Shown piece by piece: positions 50,808 to 63,055 of a DNA stretch of 64,000 nt; positions within the stretch are counted from its first letter, which is position 1, and each line of letters starts with the position of its first letter. The notes beneath the pieces are model-generated. The model had not been told where the DNA came from, did no database searches, and saw nothing but the letters and a program-made list of their open reading frames with translations. Source of the DNA: Periplaneta americana (lineage: Eukaryota; Arthropoda; Insecta; Blattodea; Blattidae); contig NC_091118.1 in the NCBI RefSeq assembly GCF_040183065.1, forward strand, positions 205,932,186 through 205,996,185, in the 5' to 3' direction. Made by a program: the position numbers and the translations under genes.

Positions 50808-52883
50808 TCAGAGCAAGGAGAGCTCGCTGGCCACGGGTTGGTCCTCGGCGTCCATCAGGAACACTTCATCCCGACCAAGACGGAGTATACGGCGCCGGAC
50901 GTCCACCGTCGCATCGAGTAACCGCATGGCGTCGAGTCCCAGGACGACGTCCTCGGTGATGTTGGCGACGAACACCCACATCTCCAGTTTCCTCTTCCCC
51001 AAGGTCAGGTCCAGGAAGACCTCTCTCTGGATGGGCAAGCTCTCGCCTGAAGCAGTCCGTAGCTCGTATTGGCGCAGCGGCGTCCTCCCAGGTAGGCCCC
51101 GCACGACGTCTGGTGTGGCGATAGTGAGCATCGCCCCGGTGTCCACCAGTACTCTGCATGGACGGCCTCTTATCCGTCCTTCAGCAATCAGCCCATCGTC
51201 GCATCTTCTGTCGACCGGTTTCAGGACGAGCCGAGGGGACGGTGATGATGGCGCCGACGTGCTCCTCCTAGCATCGGCCCCCTCTCTCTCCTGACTGTAG
51301 CCAGGTCGGTCGCAACTCCTCCGCAGGTGCCCAGGTTCACCGCAGGACCAGCAGGTGGGCACCCGTCGTCTCCGTTGCTCAGGCAACTGTTGGTTTCTCT
51401 CGGTGTCAGCCACCTCTCTCTCCTGCCGGTGGCCGTAGCGGTCGCAGTCCCTTCTCAGGTGTCCCGGTCTGCCGCAGGACCAGCAGGTGGGCGCCCGTCG
51501 TCTCCGCCGCTCCGTTGACTGCTGGCGCTCCTCGACGTCGGCCACCTCTCTCTCCTGCCTGTGGCCGGATTGGTCACAGTCCCTTCTCAAGTGTCCCGGT
51601 TTGCCACAGGACCAGCAGGTGGGCGCCCGTCGTCTCCGCCGCTCCGTTGACTGCCGCTCGGGTGGCTTCGGTTGGCGCCCCCCAGCATCCGTCGCCGTGA
51701 CGCTCCTGATCCAGTGCGGTGTTGAGACTCCCGCCGCCGACTTGGCCGCCTCCATCCTGAGGGCCGCCGCCAGAGCTGCGTTGATGGTACGATGCTCTGC
51801 CAGGAGTAGCTGTTGTCTGATTTCGGGGTCTCGAACGCCGCTGCCGAAGGTGTAGGCCGCCTCTCCAGCGATGAAGTCATTAGGTAGGCCCCTGAGGGCC
51901 TTATGGGCAAGTTGTTCCACCGCCATCGCGAATTCTTGCAGGGACTCGCCTGACTGTTGGACCCTCGTTTTCAGTTGGGTCCTGAATGCTGCCGCAAGTT
52001 GATGGTCACCATAACGTCCCTCCAAGGCCGCCATTATCTCAGCGGCTGTCCCATCTTCTGGAACGCTATGATTAATCTCCGACGCCTGTCCCTGAAGCGC
52101 GGCCAGCAGCTGAGTGGTTTTCTCTTCTGGCGTCCACCCATTGTGCTCTGCGATGGCCTCGAACTGGCGACGGAATATCGCCCAAGACGTCGTACCGTCG
52201 AACTTCGGCGTCTTGACGTTGTGATGTCTGGCTGAAGGCGATGATTCCGCAGGGCCACTATATGGAGTCCTCAACTCTGTGGCCGCTTCTTGCATGGCAC
52301 GTCGAACCTCCTCGGCAACTATCTGTTTATGTTCTCTAGCCTGGCGATCCACCAACGCGAGAATGTGCTTGTTTTCCTCGGCGTGTTTGTCCATCACCTC
52401 ACTCGTCTTGTCCAGCAACTCGCTTGTGTGCTCTTGACGACGCTCGAGATCGCGGATTTTGCCGTCGAAATGGTCTACCTCCTGTCTCAACTCGGCTACT
52501 GTCTCGTTTATAGTTGTAAAATTCTGGTTTAGTTTATCCAAATCGGCCTTAAGTTCGTCTTTTACGATGGCGACAATTCCATCTACGTGGGCCGAAACGC
52601 TTTCAATTTGCGTAGTGACGTCATCTTTCACTCCGCTTATGTCGCCTTTCACTCCGCTTATGTCGCCTTTCACTCCGCTTATGTCGCCTTTCACTCCGCT
52701 TATGTCGCCTTTCACTTCACTTATGTCGTTCTTAACCTCACTGATGTGCTTGTTCATGTCGTTCATGTCGTCTTTCATTTCTGCTTTCACGTCACTTATA
52801 TCACTTTTCACCTCACTGATGTGTTTGTTCATTTCTGCTTTCATTTCCGTGATGGCTTGCAGGATCTGCTGTAGGTTCTCCAT
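50808..52883 (-). CDS. Gag-protease polyprotein of LTR retroelement (intact frame)
   Basis: 691 residues. About 1-200: heptad-like coiled coil with four near-identical DISGVKG repeats. About 220-390: retrotransposon Gag capsid-type domain (FDGTTSWAIFRRQFEAIAEH, LLAALQGQASEI, QQSGESLQEFAMAVEQLAHK). About 430-545: three CCHC zinc knuckles (CWSCGKPGHLRRDC and two variants), each in a duplicated 40-odd-residue module rich in Arg. About 565-690: aspartic protease with the DTGA active site (near residue 580) and VVLGLDAM flap/ILG-like motif. The frame closes soon after the protease. Gag would assemble particles and bind RNA while the protease matures it; both roles are by family knowledge. Known gypsy elements continue into reverse transcriptase, which is absent here. 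No stop or frameshift, suggesting youth or constraint. Confidence 0.85.
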   Translation of the reverse strand: MENLQQILQAITEMKAEMNKHISEVKSDISDVKAEMKDDMNDMNKHISEVKNDISEVKGDISGVKGDISGVKGDISGVKGDISGVKDDVTTQIESVSAHVDGIVAIVKDELKADLDKLNQNFTTINETVAELRQEVDHFDGKIRDLERRQEHTSELLDKTSEVMDKHAEENKHILALVDRQAREHKQIVAEEVRRAMQEAATELRTPYSGPAESSPSARHHNVKTPKFDGTTSWAIFRRQFEAIAEHNGWTPEEKTTQLLAALQGQASEINHSVPEDGTAAEIMAALEGRYGDHQLAAAFRTQLKTRVQQSGESLQEFAMAVEQLAHKALRGLPNDFIAGEAAYTFGSGVRDPEIRQQLLLAEHRTINAALAAALRMEAAKSAAGVSTPHWIRSVTATDAGGRQPKPPERQSTERRRRRAPTCWSCGKPGHLRRDCDQSGHRQEREVADVEERQQSTERRRRRAPTCWSCGRPGHLRRDCDRYGHRQEREVADTERNQQLPEQRRRRVPTCWSCGEPGHLRRSCDRPGYSQEREGADARRSTSAPSSPSPRLVLKPVDRRCDDGLIAEGRIRGRPCRVLVDTGAMLTIATPDVVRGLPGRTPLRQYELRTASGESLPIQREVFLDLTLGKRKLEMWVFVANITEDVVLGLDAMRLLDATVDVRRRILRLGRDEVFLMDAEDQPVASELSLL

Positions 52884-52912
52884 TGTCGATAATGTCCCAC
52901 TCCTGACACCAA

Positions 52913-53628
52913 TGTGAATTTTATTATTAACAACAATGTAATTTATTCGTCACAACAATAATTCCTTTCTACAATTCGCCTTAAACGCTCTCGTCAACAA
53001 TTGGATCTTCACTCAACACAGTATTCGTTATAGCACTCCACCGACGACAATGACAATTTACTTGGACTATTACGCACAACAATGAACTGTTAATCTTAAC
53101 TAATATTTACAAAGCACTATTTACAAATCAGAACTACCAGTTCTCAGTTCACAGTTCGTCTATCTCAGTCACTCGAGTTCACTGTACTCGAACTCGGGTC
53201 CCTCCAACTGCGGTCCACTGCACTCGAACTCAGGTCCCTCCAACTGCGGTCCACTGCACTCGAACTCAGGCCTTCGGCTGCTGACGCAGTTGCGGACGCA
53301 CACTCGAGTCGAACTCCGGTACACAAGACTGGCTTCCTTGCTCTGGCTTTCTCACTGACTGAATAACTGAAAACTCCTGTCGTTCCTTCGCGACCGTAAT
53401 TTATAACCACAGCGACGTAGCCTCGAAAGTTCGAATTCGCGAGTCTTCCATTTCGACGGATTTCTCGGCCTCTCTAGGCAAGCAGAAGATGCGCGCGCAA
53501 ACTCTTTCCACTCTCTCGCCGCGTTGGCCCCTTTCCCCTCTCAGCCGCGCGCCATTCCAAAGTGCTCCGCGCGATCTGCTTTCTTGCGGGACGCTGGTCG
53601 TGAGTTCGAATCTCACGTCGCTGTCACA
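52913..53628 (-). repeat. 5' LTR of the gag-protease element
   Basis: Begins TGTGACAG and ends TTCACA, giving TGTGA/TCACA inverted termini, 716 bp. It has a TATA-like GTTATAAATTA (about 53408-53398) and an AATAAA polyadenylation signal (about 52943-52938). Three near-identical direct repeats containing GACCGCAGTTGGAGGGACC lie at about 53180-53260. The first 37 bases contain the inverse of a tRNA T arm. Confidence 0.75.
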
Positions 53629-53735
53629 ATACTAAAACCTAAAAATGGAAATAAATATATCAAACTGTTAACTAGTGAAGATGAATATCTTAGAACAATT
53701 GACAATTTGGGCTCTCTTAAAACTGTAGTAATATA

Positions 53736-54716
53736 TTAGGTACAATAGAGAGTAGTAATATATTAGGTATAATGCAGAATAGTATAGTATTAATTACAGT
53801 GCAGAATAGTAATGTATTAGGTACAATACAGAATAGTAATATATTAGGTACAATTCAGAGTAGTAATATATTAGGTATAATGCAGAATAGTATAGTATTA
53901 ATTACAGTGCAGAATAGTAATGTATTAGGTACAATACAGAATAGTAATATATTAGGTACAATTCAGAGTAGTAATGTATTAGGTGCAATGCAGAATAATA
54001 TAGTATTAATTACAGTGCAGAATAGTAATGTATTAGGTACAATACAGAATAGTAATATATTAGGTACAATTCAGAGTAGTAATGTATTAGGTATAATGCA
54101 GAATAGTATAGTATTAATTACAGTGCAGAATAGTAATGTATTAGGTACAATACAGAATAGTAATATATTAGGTACAATTCAGAGTAGTAATGTATTAGGT
54201 ACAATGCAGAATAGTAATATATTAGGTACTATTCAGAGTAGTAATGTATTAGGTACAATGCAGAATAGTATAGTATTAATTACAGTGCAGAATAGTAATG
54301 TATTAGGTACAATACAGAATAGTAATATATTAGGTACAATTCAGTGTAGTAATGTATTTAGGTACAATGCATAATAGTATTGTATTAGGTACAATTCAGA
54401 ATAGTAATGTATTAGGTACAATGCATAATAGTATTGTATTAGGTACAATTCAGAGTAGTAATGTATTAGGTACAATGCATAATAGTATTGTATTAGGTAC
54501 AATTCAGAGTAGTAATGTATTAGGTACAATGCAGAATAGTATAGTATTAATTACAGTGCAGAATAGTATAGTATTAATTACAGTGCAGAATAGTAATGTA
54601 TTAGGTACAATACAGAATAGTAATATATTAGGTACAATTCAGAGTAGTAATGTATTTAGGTACAATGCATAATAGTATGAATTAGGTACAATTCAGAGTA
54701 GTAATGTATTAGGTGT
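53736..54716. repeat. ~1-kb minisatellite, 27-bp unit in 108-bp higher-order unit
   Basis: The 27-bp unit (ATTAGGTACAATACAGAATA plus 7 bases) repeats about 36 times. In the first 600 bp four variants form a 108-bp unit, with TATAGTATTAATTACAGTGC once per unit. Because the unit is a multiple of three, frames stay open for about 200 codons (NSNVLGTIQ-type repeats), but this is not a gene. Confidence 0.9.
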
Positions 54717-54919
54717 GCTGTATATGAGTAATTTGGCATGGAGAATTGTGATGCTCCAACGAATTATTGAAAACTTCTGAATTCAGAATTTTTATTAACT
54801 CCAATTGAAGATAAATATATTTCTTAAATAAAATATTGAGTGACAATTAAAATAAAAGATTATATCTAGAAAATTTCCTACTGAATTGATAATATTTACT
54901 CTTCATATATTGTTCGCAG

Positions 54920-56943
54920 ATCAACGGAAGTCCACGTTCCTCTATGTATTTATAGTCATTAATGTGCTGGAATTATATGGAACAATATTGCCCAACCAAA
55001 TGACAGAAGTAGAGAAGAACATAGTTCGATTTATGAAGATCATCAGTGATCAGTACTTTAAGACACATCGAACTTTGGTGATTTCTACATCCAGCAATGG
55101 AACAGAAGTGCATACAACCCACAGATTGAATACCACCTCAACAGAAATCAGTTTGAAGCGTGTTGAGTTTTACGTCTTTCAAAACATTCACAGTGAAGAG
55201 AATTTTCCCGTGAAGGTTCTCAATTATCCCGATCAGCAGGGACAGTTGAACGTCAATGAACGCGAGTACACTGACAAAGAAGCGAGTTACATTATATTGC
55301 TGTCAGAGGTTTCCCTTGGAGAAGATGTTATGTTTAAAAATTTTGCAGAAATGCTACTGATGTTGGCGTCTAGTTTATCGTGGAATCCACGCGGAAGGTT
55401 TCTTGTATTCATTTTATCTCGCACAGATTTAAAAAATAAACAAAGTTCTGTAATAAGAAGAATTTTAGTGGAACTCTGGAAATATAAAGTGATAAATGTA
55501 GTGGTAGTGATAACAGAAAAACAAGAAGTAAAAGGCAAGGAATATGAAGTGTTCAATGTGTACACATGGTTCCCATATGAAAGCTTAGAACAGTGTAAGA
55601 AAGTTGAAGATTTAGTATTGCTTGACACTTGGGTCATGACTGAAAGTGGTTACTTGATGAAGTCTGCAAATCTGTACCCTTTGAAGACGCAGAACCTTAA
55701 TGGTTGTCCTTTGAAAGTAGCTACAACGCAATATGTTCCTTTCGTCGAAGAACCTATTTACGATTCAGCAACGAGCAGTAACGTGTTTAAGAGTGGGTGG
55801 GAAATTAGAATGTTAGATACTATTACTGAGCGATTAAACACATCAGCAAAATATTTAAACGTGCAAGATTTCTACGATGTCTTCGAAGAAAATGGAAGTG
55901 TTACAGGATTTACTCGAAGTTTTATGTATGACGAAGGTGATGTAGCTTTCAGTTCTTTGTTCTTGAGAAATGAATTTCTTGCACTCTCAGACATGACGAA
56001 GGTATACTACATGAATTCCTGGAAGTGGTACGTGCCTTGTCCACAAAAAGTTGCACGTTGGAGAAGCATATTACGGATATTCTCCTACACGACATGGTTT
56101 ATAATGTTCTTAGTACTGTTCTTCGCAGCTCTATTTATACGGTACATTGCAAAGCTCCTGGTTTTGGAGCCTGAGCCTCAAATTTACAATACAGTAGCGG
56201 AAAATATACTCAACGCATGGGCGGTCATTCTAGGTGTTGGCATATCTGAGCTACCACGCTCGGATGTTTTGAGAATATTCTTATTAGCTTGGATCGTCTA
56301 CAGTTTGGCAATAAACACGATATTCCAAGCTTTTCTGACGTCATACCTGGTTGATCCAGGCTACGAAGACCACATTCGCAGTTTGGATGACCTATTGTTG
56401 TCGGATATGAAGTATGGCTTCGATCTTTTCGTCGACAACATGTACTTCAAAAATGTTAACGATGATTGGCAATCTAAGACTATAGCAGAGAACAGAATAA
56501 TTTGTCCATATTTGGATGATTGTTATGAGTGGACCGCTCTTCACAGGAACTTCTCCACGCCTTATCCAAAACTCAGACATGCCGAACACTATGTCAAAGG
56601 TAACTTCATCGATGAATTTGGTCGACCTTTAGCTTGTGAAATCCAGGACGACACAATGGCTTTTATCTTCATCGGAATGGTCACGGCGAAAGGCAGTCCA
56701 TTGTTGGACCGGTTTAACTCTCTCATTGGAGGGATAATCGAGTCGGGATTGTTCATGCAGTGGATTAAGGAATCATTCGTACTGCAACAAATAAAAGTAA
56801 AATACTTAGGAATATGGACACTTACTGATGAGTACTGCAATTTGAATTTGGAACACATGCAAGGTGTTTTCGTCCTGTACGGATTTGGAATTTGTATGGG
56901 TATTGTAGTGTTAGCTTTCGAGATACTTGCACAACGTTCTTAA
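54920..56943 (+). CDS. Divergent ionotropic receptor (IR) 2, main exon
   Basis: Codes for nearly all of a 676-residue paralogue of IR 1. Segments in common include LPNQMTEVE/LPKQMTEEE near the N-terminus, NPRGRF, YKVINVVVVI, VLLDTW, FKSGWE, DDWQSKTI, EFGRPL and GSPLLDR. The order is signal peptide, divergent extracellular domain, S1 lobe from about residue 270 (CPLKVATTQYVPFVEE), TM1 about 388-411, pore loop (ILNAWAVILGVGI), TM2 ending SYLVDPGYE, S2 lobe, and TM3 about 653-674 with almost no cytoplasmic tail. Presumed ligand-gated cation channel in chemosensory neurons; the ligand cannot be inferred. It begins at splice acceptor TTGTTCGCAG, with no ATG. No internal stop or frameshift, so probably functional. 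Confidence 0.9.
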
Positions 56944-57142
56944 GGTCTCCATTTTTTTAACATTAATTGGTAGTCTAGAGTTATATGCTAGGTTTGTTGG
57001 CAGTTCAAACGGAAAATTTTCATCACAAACTGAGCAAAGAAACACTAAAAATAAAAAAAAAAGTTCTTGGAGGCTTTTTACGTATTTTACACTTATTACT
57101 TTAATTACGCATTGTTTACGCGTATTTCACTGTAATGTAAAT
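56944..57142 (+). other. IR gene 2 3' untranslated region (probable)
   Basis: AT-rich sequence with an AATAAA-like signal near 57045-57052, followed by interspersed repeat R. Confidence 0.45.
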
Positions 57143-57340
57143 AACTTTTGTGCGAGATCGTGCGTATTTGCTTGCTTTCCGCTCAAAACCAATACGCGGT
57201 AAGTGTGAAATACCACATTCAGTATTCCCAACGTAACACACATAACAATTTCCCTCTTCTTACCGCTCAAGAGACATATTCATTTTACTGCTTTAGGCTT
57301 TTAACATATGATTTTTAGAGACGTTTAACATAGTAATAAT

Positions 57341-59536
<2,196 letters not shown>

Positions 59537-60154
59537 GTAATAATTATAAATTGGAAACTTCCCACTGCAATTTCACCTAAATTGCACTGTTAATTATTGT
59601 TTTTAAATATTTGCAAAAATTAAGTAAACTCTACTACTCCACTAAAGTTATTGCATTCGTGATGCAAGTAACGTTAAGGAAGCCGTGAAAAAATCAACAA
59701 GATTCCATATGCCGATGTTATTACTGCAATATGTTATATAAATAATATTTTTAAAATATTAAAATGAAAAATAAGTCATTACATAACCTTAACGTTTGTT
59801 TTAAGTTCGCATTTATAGACTGGGGGAAAAAAGACAGACGTATATCACGGCCTGCTGCAATATAGTAAACACAGAAAACAATTTTATAGCAACAAGTTGA
59901 AGAGAGATATTTTTGTTTTCCAAAATAGCCGTCATTGAACAGAAACCAAGATGGAGATTTCATTGCAACTAATTAGAAATTCCTCTTTCAGGTTTGTAAT
60001 AAACGATCTTCGCACAAAATAATGTACGATACACGAGCGGTATGTTTGTTTTCAAGTTCTCGGAAATTAAAAAAGCTCAACTACGTTTCGCTTTTTCAAT
60101 CTTTTCCTCGAAAATGAAAACATCAATATACCGCTCTTGTAAGCATATTACTAT

Positions 60155-60965
60155 TGTGCGAGATCGTGCGTATTTCCTTGGTTTCCGCACAAAACCAATG
60201 CGCGGAAAATGTAAAATTCCACATTCAGTATTCCCAACCTAACACACATAACAATTTCCCTCGTCTTACCGCTTAAATGAAATATTGATTTTACTGCTTT
60301 AGGCTTTTAACATATTATTTTTAGAGACGTTCAATTTAGTAATAATTATAAATTGGAAACTTACCATTGCAATTTCACCTAAATTGCACTGTTAATTATT
60401 GTTTATAAATATTTAAAAAAATTAAGCAAACTCCACAACTCCAGTAAAGTTACTGCATTCGTGATGCAAGTAACATTAAGGAAGCCGTGAAAAAATCAAC
60501 AAGATTCCAGATGCCGATGTTATTACTGCAATATGTTATATAAATAATATTGTTAAAATATTAAAATGAAAAATAAATCATTACATAACCTTACCGTTTG
60601 TTTTAAGTTCGCATTTATAGACAGGGGGGGGGGGGGAAGAAAGACGTATATCAAGGCCTGCTGGAGTATAGTAAACACAGAAAACATTTTAAAGCAACAA
60701 TGTTCAAGATAGATATGTTTGTTTTGCAAATTTGCCGTCATTGAACAGAAACCAATTTGGAGATTTCGTTGCAACTAATTAGAAATTCCTCTTTCAGGTA
60801 TGTAATAAACGATCTTCGCACAAAATAATGTACGATACACGAGCGGTATGTTTTCTTTCAATTTTCGGAAATTAAAAAAGCTCAACTACGTTTTACTTTT
60901 TCAAACTTTTCCTCGAACATGAAAACTTCAACATACCGCTCTTGTAACGCATATTACTATTTTCT
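60155..60965 (+). repeat. Interspersed repeat family R, copy 3 (tandem to copy 2)
   Basis: Begins TGTGCGAGATCGTGCGTATT immediately after the end of copy 2 and runs to 'cttgtaacgcatattacta'. It contains a G10-G11 run near 60624 where copy 2 has fewer Gs. No coding frame. Confidence 0.75.
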
Positions 60966-61551
60966 TTACGTTTAAGGTCCCAACCCTGGTCAGAATACAA
61001 ACTCCGCGATGTTCTTAGGCGATAGTTCCACACAACCGGTAACCATAGCAATGCTTAGAGTTAGAACTCTGACAAGAAAATTGGACTGAGACATGCAAGC
61101 AGAATTTCCAGTCTTGAAGCTGTAAACCACTCGAGGCGAAAGAGAGTTCACGGAGTTCTAATGAGCATGTGACGTCATCTATTGAAACAATGGACAGGGG
61201 GCTGTGTTCGAGCCTCTCCTAGAGCATTGTGCGAGGTTGTAATGAGATGGTGAAATCTTTTACTGAAACAATGGACGCGGCGCCGTGTTCGAGTCTCTCC
61301 TTGGGCACGGATGCGCGCAATTTCCCTCCGGGAGAGTTACCCCGTCTTCATAAACTTCGTGAAGAGTTGAACTCTAGTGTGGGAGTTACTAGAACTTCGT
61401 TGACGTGACCGAGCCTTAGAATTTAAACAGACGGTGACCCAGTTCTGCTGTGCACAATGGTATGAAATGTTTCACGCAACATTGCGTTTGTGCAGGAAGA
61501 GACAAAAAATTGCATGTTAAAAGCTTCTTGGAATTTTTTGCTCGTTCGTTC
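60966..61551. other. No supported gene; two imperfect ~75-bp repeats
   Basis: At about 61157-61230 and 61233-61305, two related segments share TGAAACAATGGAC and GTGTTCGAG. Otherwise nothing was recognised. Confidence 0.4.
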
Positions 61552-62012
61552 GTTCATTTTATTCCATAGATCTTACATGAGCAATGAAGCTTTAAGATGT
61601 GGAACAAGTCAAAATTTTACAATATTACAATTACAATTTTTACAAATTTTTACAGTTTTACAATTTAGTAATTTTCTACAATTTTTACAATTTTGTGCAA
61701 TTTTTTACAATATTTTGGCGAGATGTAGTGAGATGAGGTGAGGTCCGAGGATTCGCCAAAATATTACCCGGCATTTGCCTTTTGGTTGGGGAAAACCTCG
61801 GAAAAACCCAACCAGGTAATCAAATCAAAGATGGGTAATCAAAACAAACGGGTTGATGCCGAGGACTCGCCATAGACCATCCGGCTTCAGTCCCACGGCT
61901 GTGGAAAATCTCTGAAGAAACCAAAGTCCAAAGGGGGATCCAACCCAAGCCCGAACGCAGCTCCGGATCAGCAGCCCAGCGAGTCTGCCGACTGAGCTAT
62001 ATCGCTGGCTCT
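61552..62012 (-). mobile_element. tRNA-derived SINE with LINE-F-like 3' end
   Basis: On the minus strand: tRNA-like head from about 62012 (GATATAGCTCAGTCGGCAGA as A box, GGGTTGGATCC as B box), a body with TTTTCCGAGGTTTTCCCC-like sequence, then GACTTGTTCCACATCTTAAA and a CGAA/AATG-rich tail near 61545-61560. The 3' part resembles the 3' UTR of LINE F (25453-26845), suggesting it uses that LINE's machinery. A truncated copy is at 30886-31215. Confidence 0.7.
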
Positions 62013-62059
62013 ACTAAAAGTATACAATACATAGCCAATCAGATTATTAAATTTACAAA

Positions 62060-62525
62060 CGCAAACGATCATTCATAAGTTGAGCTATATGTATAATACA
62101 AAACAAGTAAGTTAATTAAATTTATGGCATAAACAATTCAACCAGTTGATATACAGAAATTGATAATACATATCATGCAAACTACTTCAAATTACAAACA
62201 CAAACAATTTATCAACAGAGCTATACAGAATACTATTCAATTTAAAGCATATACAATTCATCGGCCAAAAGTATAATAATATATACAATACAAAGTAAGC
62301 AGAATAATTTAATTTACAAGCATACTTTCATTAAGCTATACAAATTTGTGCAATTAATATCAAGTAGATTAATTCAATTTATAATCATAAACAATTCATC
62401 AGTTGAGCTATACATATTACCATTCAATTTACAGTAGGCCTATATACAATTCATCAGTAGAGCTACACAGACTAGTAATCATTTTAAAAGCATATACAAT
62501 TCATTAGCCAAACTATATGACGATA
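62060..62525. repeat. Diverged tandem repeat, ~50-78 bp units
   Basis: The motif 'caattcatcagttgagctat' recurs in altered form near 62078, 62130, 62205, 62257, 62328, 62386, 62450 and 62500, separated by TAATAATTTAATTTACAA-like spacers. An old, decayed tandem array. Confidence 0.5.
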
Positions 62526-62831
62526 TTTGAATTTTTGTTTTGTCTTTATACATAGAGTACAAAGGAAGTGTTGCTATGGATTGAAAATTGCACTTACAAA
62601 TTTTCGTGAAATTACAAATTTCCATCACCCTAAGTACAAAATAAATCGCTTACGACTTTCTGTGTCTTCGTCTTTGTGCAAGGATTAGTCATATAATTTT
62701 GGAAGGAAAATGTTGAAATTACAAAGTAATTATTTATTTCAAGATATGAAAATTTTCGGGATAGATCCAATAAATACATTTATCTAAACTTACTCACGCA
62801 ACGTATGTTTGGCCACATTTGATTAAATGCA
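62526..62831. other. No supported gene
   Basis: AT-rich sequence with nothing recognised. Confidence 0.4.
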
Positions 62832-63055
62832 GTCGGCCTGGTTGATGCAGTTGGTATAGCGCTGGCCTTCTATGCCCGAGGTTACGGGTTCGATCCCGGG
62901 CCAGGTCGATGGCATTTAAATGTCCTTAAATGCGACAGGCTCATGTCACTAGATTTACTGACATATAAAAGAATAAAATTCCGGCACACCGGCGACGCTG
63001 ATATAACCTCGGCAGTTGGGAGCGTCGTTAAATAAAACATAACATTGATTAAATT
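62832..63055 (+). mobile_element. tRNA-derived SINE, second type
   Basis: The tRNA-like head (about 62837-62911) has acceptor GGCCTGG/CCAGGTC, A box TTGATGCAGTTGGTATAGCG, loop triplet TCT and B box GGGTTCGATCCCG. The body includes CCGGCACACCGGCGACGCTG and the element ends GCGTCGTTAAATAAAACATA. Mismatches in the anticodon stem and the attached body mark it as a SINE and not a tRNA-Arg gene. Confidence 0.7.

Larger units (their letters stand above)
50790..53628 (-). mobile_element. LTR retroelement (Ty3/gypsy-like), 5' LTR plus gag-protease only
   Basis: Minus strand: LTR 53628-52913, primer-binding-site-like GGTGTCAGGAGTGGGAC (52910-52894) starting two bases after the LTR end, then a 691-codon gag-protease frame. 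There is no reverse transcriptase, RNase H, integrase or 3' LTR; sequence below about 50790 returns to AT-rich intron. It is far more GC-rich than its surroundings. Either the rest was deleted or the element is a non-autonomous gag-protease type. Confidence 0.8.

Noticed and set aside
51327-51910. Overlapping frames on both strands within the GC-rich Gag region
   Set aside because: Shadows of the 691-codon gag-protease frame. They lack domains.
53772-54672. 200- and 106-codon repetitive frames as a repeat protein
   Set aside because: They are open only because the 27-bp unit is divisible by three. No start context, signal or conserved variation.
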